This document shows positions 62,278 to 64,000 of a stretch of 64,000 bases of DNA, piece after piece. Origin of the DNA: Novosphingobium sp. MW5 (GTDB taxonomy: Bacteria; Pseudomonadota; Alphaproteobacteria; Sphingomonadales; Sphingomonadaceae). The stretch spans positions 868,001 through 932,000 of the forward strand of contig JAPCWB010000001.1 in NCBI GenBank assembly GCA_025938935.1, given 5' to 3'. Position 1 is the stretch's first letter, and each line of letters opens with the position of its first letter. The notes under the pieces are model-generated. The model was not told the DNA's origin. It did no database searches and saw only the letters and a list, made by a program, of their open reading frames with translations. The position numbers and the translations under genes are program-made.

Positions 62278-63710
62278 TTCACCGGAAACAGCGGCTTGGG
62301 TGCCCCTCGGCCTTCCATCATCCGCGCCAGATTGCGGTGCAGGTTGATCACCTTCTGCTCTTGGTGCGGGTTGGGGAGGGTGCCGCGGAAGCCCGAGCTT
62401 TTCATGCCCTTCTGGACAAATTCCATGTTGGAAAAGTCTTGCTCCAGCACCGAGCCCCAGTTCTCCGCGGTCGGCTCGGCATAGACCCATTCGGTCTTTG
62501 GCTCCTCGCCTTCGGGGAAGCGTTCCAGCGCGTAGCTTTCGAACACGCACTTGTTGGGATCGTCGCCATAGGGGCGGACGCGGTAGCAGAGCGCGAAAGT
62601 GACGCCGTGGAGGATGTTCTGGTTGGGCCAGAGGCCCCAGGCGAGGCCTGCCTCGGCCATGACCTCGCCGGGAATCTCCGGCCAGATCACGCCGCGCTTG
62701 GCGTCGTCGGCCTTGGCTGAGGCCATCCAGTGCGCGATCACTTCCTGCGCCGGAGTGCCTTCCGGCAGCTCGTCGACGAGGCGGCTGGCGGCATTGACCA
62801 GCGTCTCGGTCGAGGCCGAATAGTTCACCGTCTCATAGTTTTCGCGGATCAGTTCATAGGTCGAACGGCGCGGATCGTCGCCCTTGCCGGCGCGGGTCGT
62901 GCCGCTCGCCTCGTTCATCTGGAACTCGACATCGCGGGTGTCGTAGCTCGATACCGAGTGCCAGCCGTACTGCTTCGACAGGGCATAATAATTGCCATAG
63001 GCGAGCAGCTGCGTGTGCGTGCCGGCGACGTGGTATGGCTCGAGGAAGGCCTCGATGGCGGTCTTCCAGTTGCACGGATAGATTGCCCACTGCCGCCACT
63101 TGTAGCGCATCTTGTCGAGTTCGAAGTGGCTCAGGATCTCACCCGCGCGGCCCATGAAGCTTTCCAGCGTCTCGCTGTCCGGGTCCATGTTGATGTAGAT
63201 ATAGCCGCCCCAGGTGCCGACCTTGACGGCCGACAGGCAGGTCAGTTCGGGCGTCAGCCGGTTCTGCCAGTCCTGCGGGTCGAGGATGTAGGTGTTCTCG
63301 CCTTCCGTGTTGAAGGTCCAGCCGTGGAAGCCGCAGATGAAGTTCTTGCGGTTCTTGCCGCGCACCGAATGGACTGGCTTGTCGCTCTTGCTGTTGAGGC
63401 CGGGGAGATGGTCCGGCACCGAGACGAGCTGGCGGCCACGATGCGGGCAGACGTTATGGAAGGCGCGGAAGGCCTCGGCGCTGTCGCCCTCTGCCACGCG
63501 CACGACGATGACCGATTCATCGGCGACGTTGTAGGTCAGCCAGTCACCCACGTCGGGCAGGTCTTCCAGCCGCTCGACCATCTGCCAGACCTTGGGCCAA
63601 AGCAGGCGCTTTTCGGCTTCAAGATATTCAGGGCTGAGGAACGCCTCAGTGCCGTAGGTGGCAAGGACCTCGCGGTCCATGTCCTCGTCGGTGATCACGC
63701 GGTCGGTCAT
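62274..63710 (-). CDS. Rieske-type aromatic-ring-hydroxylating oxygenase alpha subunit
   Basis: A 478-residue oxygenase. The Rieske [2Fe-2S] ligands are in CPHRGRQLV and CGFHGWTF, and the mononuclear-iron region is in AIEAFLEPYHVAGTH. It hydroxylates or cleaves an aromatic or steroid-like substrate with electrons from a reductase not found in the window. It follows the Baeyer-Villiger-type monooxygenase gene by about 11 bp on the same strand, so a catabolic operon is likely. The ATG at 63710 has GGGGGAA upstream and avoids a basic N-terminal extension. Confidence 0.92.
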   Translation of the reverse strand: MTDRVITDEDMDREVLATYGTEAFLSPEYLEAEKRLLWPKVWQMVERLEDLPDVGDWLTYNVADESVIVVRVAEGDSAEAFRAFHNVCPHRGRQLVSVPDHLPGLNSKSDKPVHSVRGKNRKNFICGFHGWTFNTEGENTYILDPQDWQNRLTPELTCLSAVKVGTWGGYIYINMDPDSETLESFMGRAGEILSHFELDKMRYKWRQWAIYPCNWKTAIEAFLEPYHVAGTHTQLLAYGNYYALSKQYGWHSVSSYDTRDVEFQMNEASGTTRAGKGDDPRRSTYELIRENYETVNYSASTETLVNAASRLVDELPEGTPAQEVIAHWMASAKADDAKRGVIWPEIPGEVMAEAGLAWGLWPNQNILHGVTFALCYRVRPYGDDPNKCVFESYALERFPEGEEPKTEWVYAEPTAENWGSVLEQDFSNMEFVQKGMKSSGFRGTLPNPHQEQKVINLHRNLARMMEGRGAPKPLFPVN

Positions 63711-63721
63711 GTCATTCCCCC

Positions 63722-64000
63722 TCAGCGCAGTTCCATGCCTTCGAAGGTTCCGGCATTGCGCCAGCCCTCGATGCGGCCGCGCCAGGCATCCCAGCCGTGG
63801 CCATAGGCGCGGAACAGCGACCAGGGCGCGTTCTTCTGCCCTTCGTTGGTGAAGTAGCTGGGCGTACATTCGGCGTTGAAGGCGGAGACGTCGATCTCGA
63901 TCTCGGCGAAGTGGTTGCAGTACCCTTCCTCGCCTTCCTTGGTGGTTTCGGCGACGGCTTTCCCGCGGCGCATGGTTTCGGCGATGATCCAGGCGGCATG
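63722..64000 (-). CDS. Flavin-containing (Baeyer-Villiger-type) monooxygenase, C-terminal part
   Basis: Only the last 92 codons are present; the gene runs off the window. The end reads HAAWIIAETMRRGKAVAETT, followed by VSAFNAECTPSYFTNEGQ, the usual C-terminus of FAD/NADPH monooxygenases that insert oxygen into ketones. The full catalytic domains (GxGxxG, FxGxxxHxxxW) are outside the window. It is upstream of the Rieske oxygenase in the same direction. Confidence 0.8.
   Translation of the reverse strand, partial: HAAWIIAETMRRGKAVAETTKEGEEGYCNHFAEIEIDVSAFNAECTPSYFTNEGQKNAPWSLFRAYGHGWDAWRGRIEGWRNAGTFEGMELR

Overview
The window looks like a piece of a sphingomonad (alphaproteobacterial) chromosome, Novosphingobium- or Erythrobacter-like. 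The evidence is the high GC, the compact overlapping genes, the full-length fused-type cytochrome bc1 operon, a bacterial alternative oxidase beside a truncated haemoglobin, an orphan molybdoenzyme iron-sulphur subunit, and a Rieske oxygenase next to a Baeyer-Villiger-type monooxygenase. It has two parts: an accessory island (1 to about 30,230) and ordinary core chromosome (about 30,250 to the end).

Accessory part. (a) 238-7039, minus strand: a SIR2-like protein, a nuclease-STAND ATPase resembling Avs-type phage sensors (frameshifted as sequenced), and a PD-(D/E)xK-like protein; together a probable anti-phage operon. (b) 7937-17257: a tightly overlapping plus-strand operon with a Z1-domain ATPase, a 54-residue ORF, a PD-(D/E)xK protein, a MutL/MORC-type GHKL ATPase (two frameshifts) and two uncharacterised proteins. 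It converges on a C5-cytosine methyltransferase, and a Vsr-type nuclease diverges from that. This is a MutL-type restriction-modification island. (c) 17342-20902: an XRE regulator and four small accessory genes, two of them nuclease-like. (d) 20899-21665 and 28150-29959: minus-strand genes of a phage/plasmid type (DUF5681, ParB-methyltransferase and others). They appear to be split by (e), an RNA-repair cassette at 21717-28113. The cassette contains rtcR, a sigma-54 promoter, the Ro60 homologue rsr, four tandem Y-RNA/tRNA-mimic RNAs, rtcB and rtcA. The four RNAs are the most remarkable signal in the window: they carry tRNA arms in circularly permuted order, and one looks like a whole permuted tRNA opened in the D loop.

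A noncoding stretch with repeated TTCCCTGT motifs (about 30,038-30,196) marks the transition to core genes. Core content: acetyltransferase, threonine aldolase, exporters, pepN, pgeF, the petABC bc1 complex, apt, an MFS transporter, M48 proteases with a DsbA-like thioredoxin, a Fur-regulated siderophore receptor, arsC, lipB, ybbN, tRNA-Gly(GCC), a nitric-oxide-type regulon (NsrR-like regulator, haemoglobin, alternative oxidase, DUF1971), a sulfotransferase, a MobA/MocA-like nucleotidyltransferase, a Rieske oxygenase and the end of a flavin monooxygenase.

A caution for users: at least eight single-base frameshifts interrupt otherwise intact genes, mostly at runs of G or C. One lies in the haem site of cytochrome c1. 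They are more likely errors in the sequence than real gene decay.
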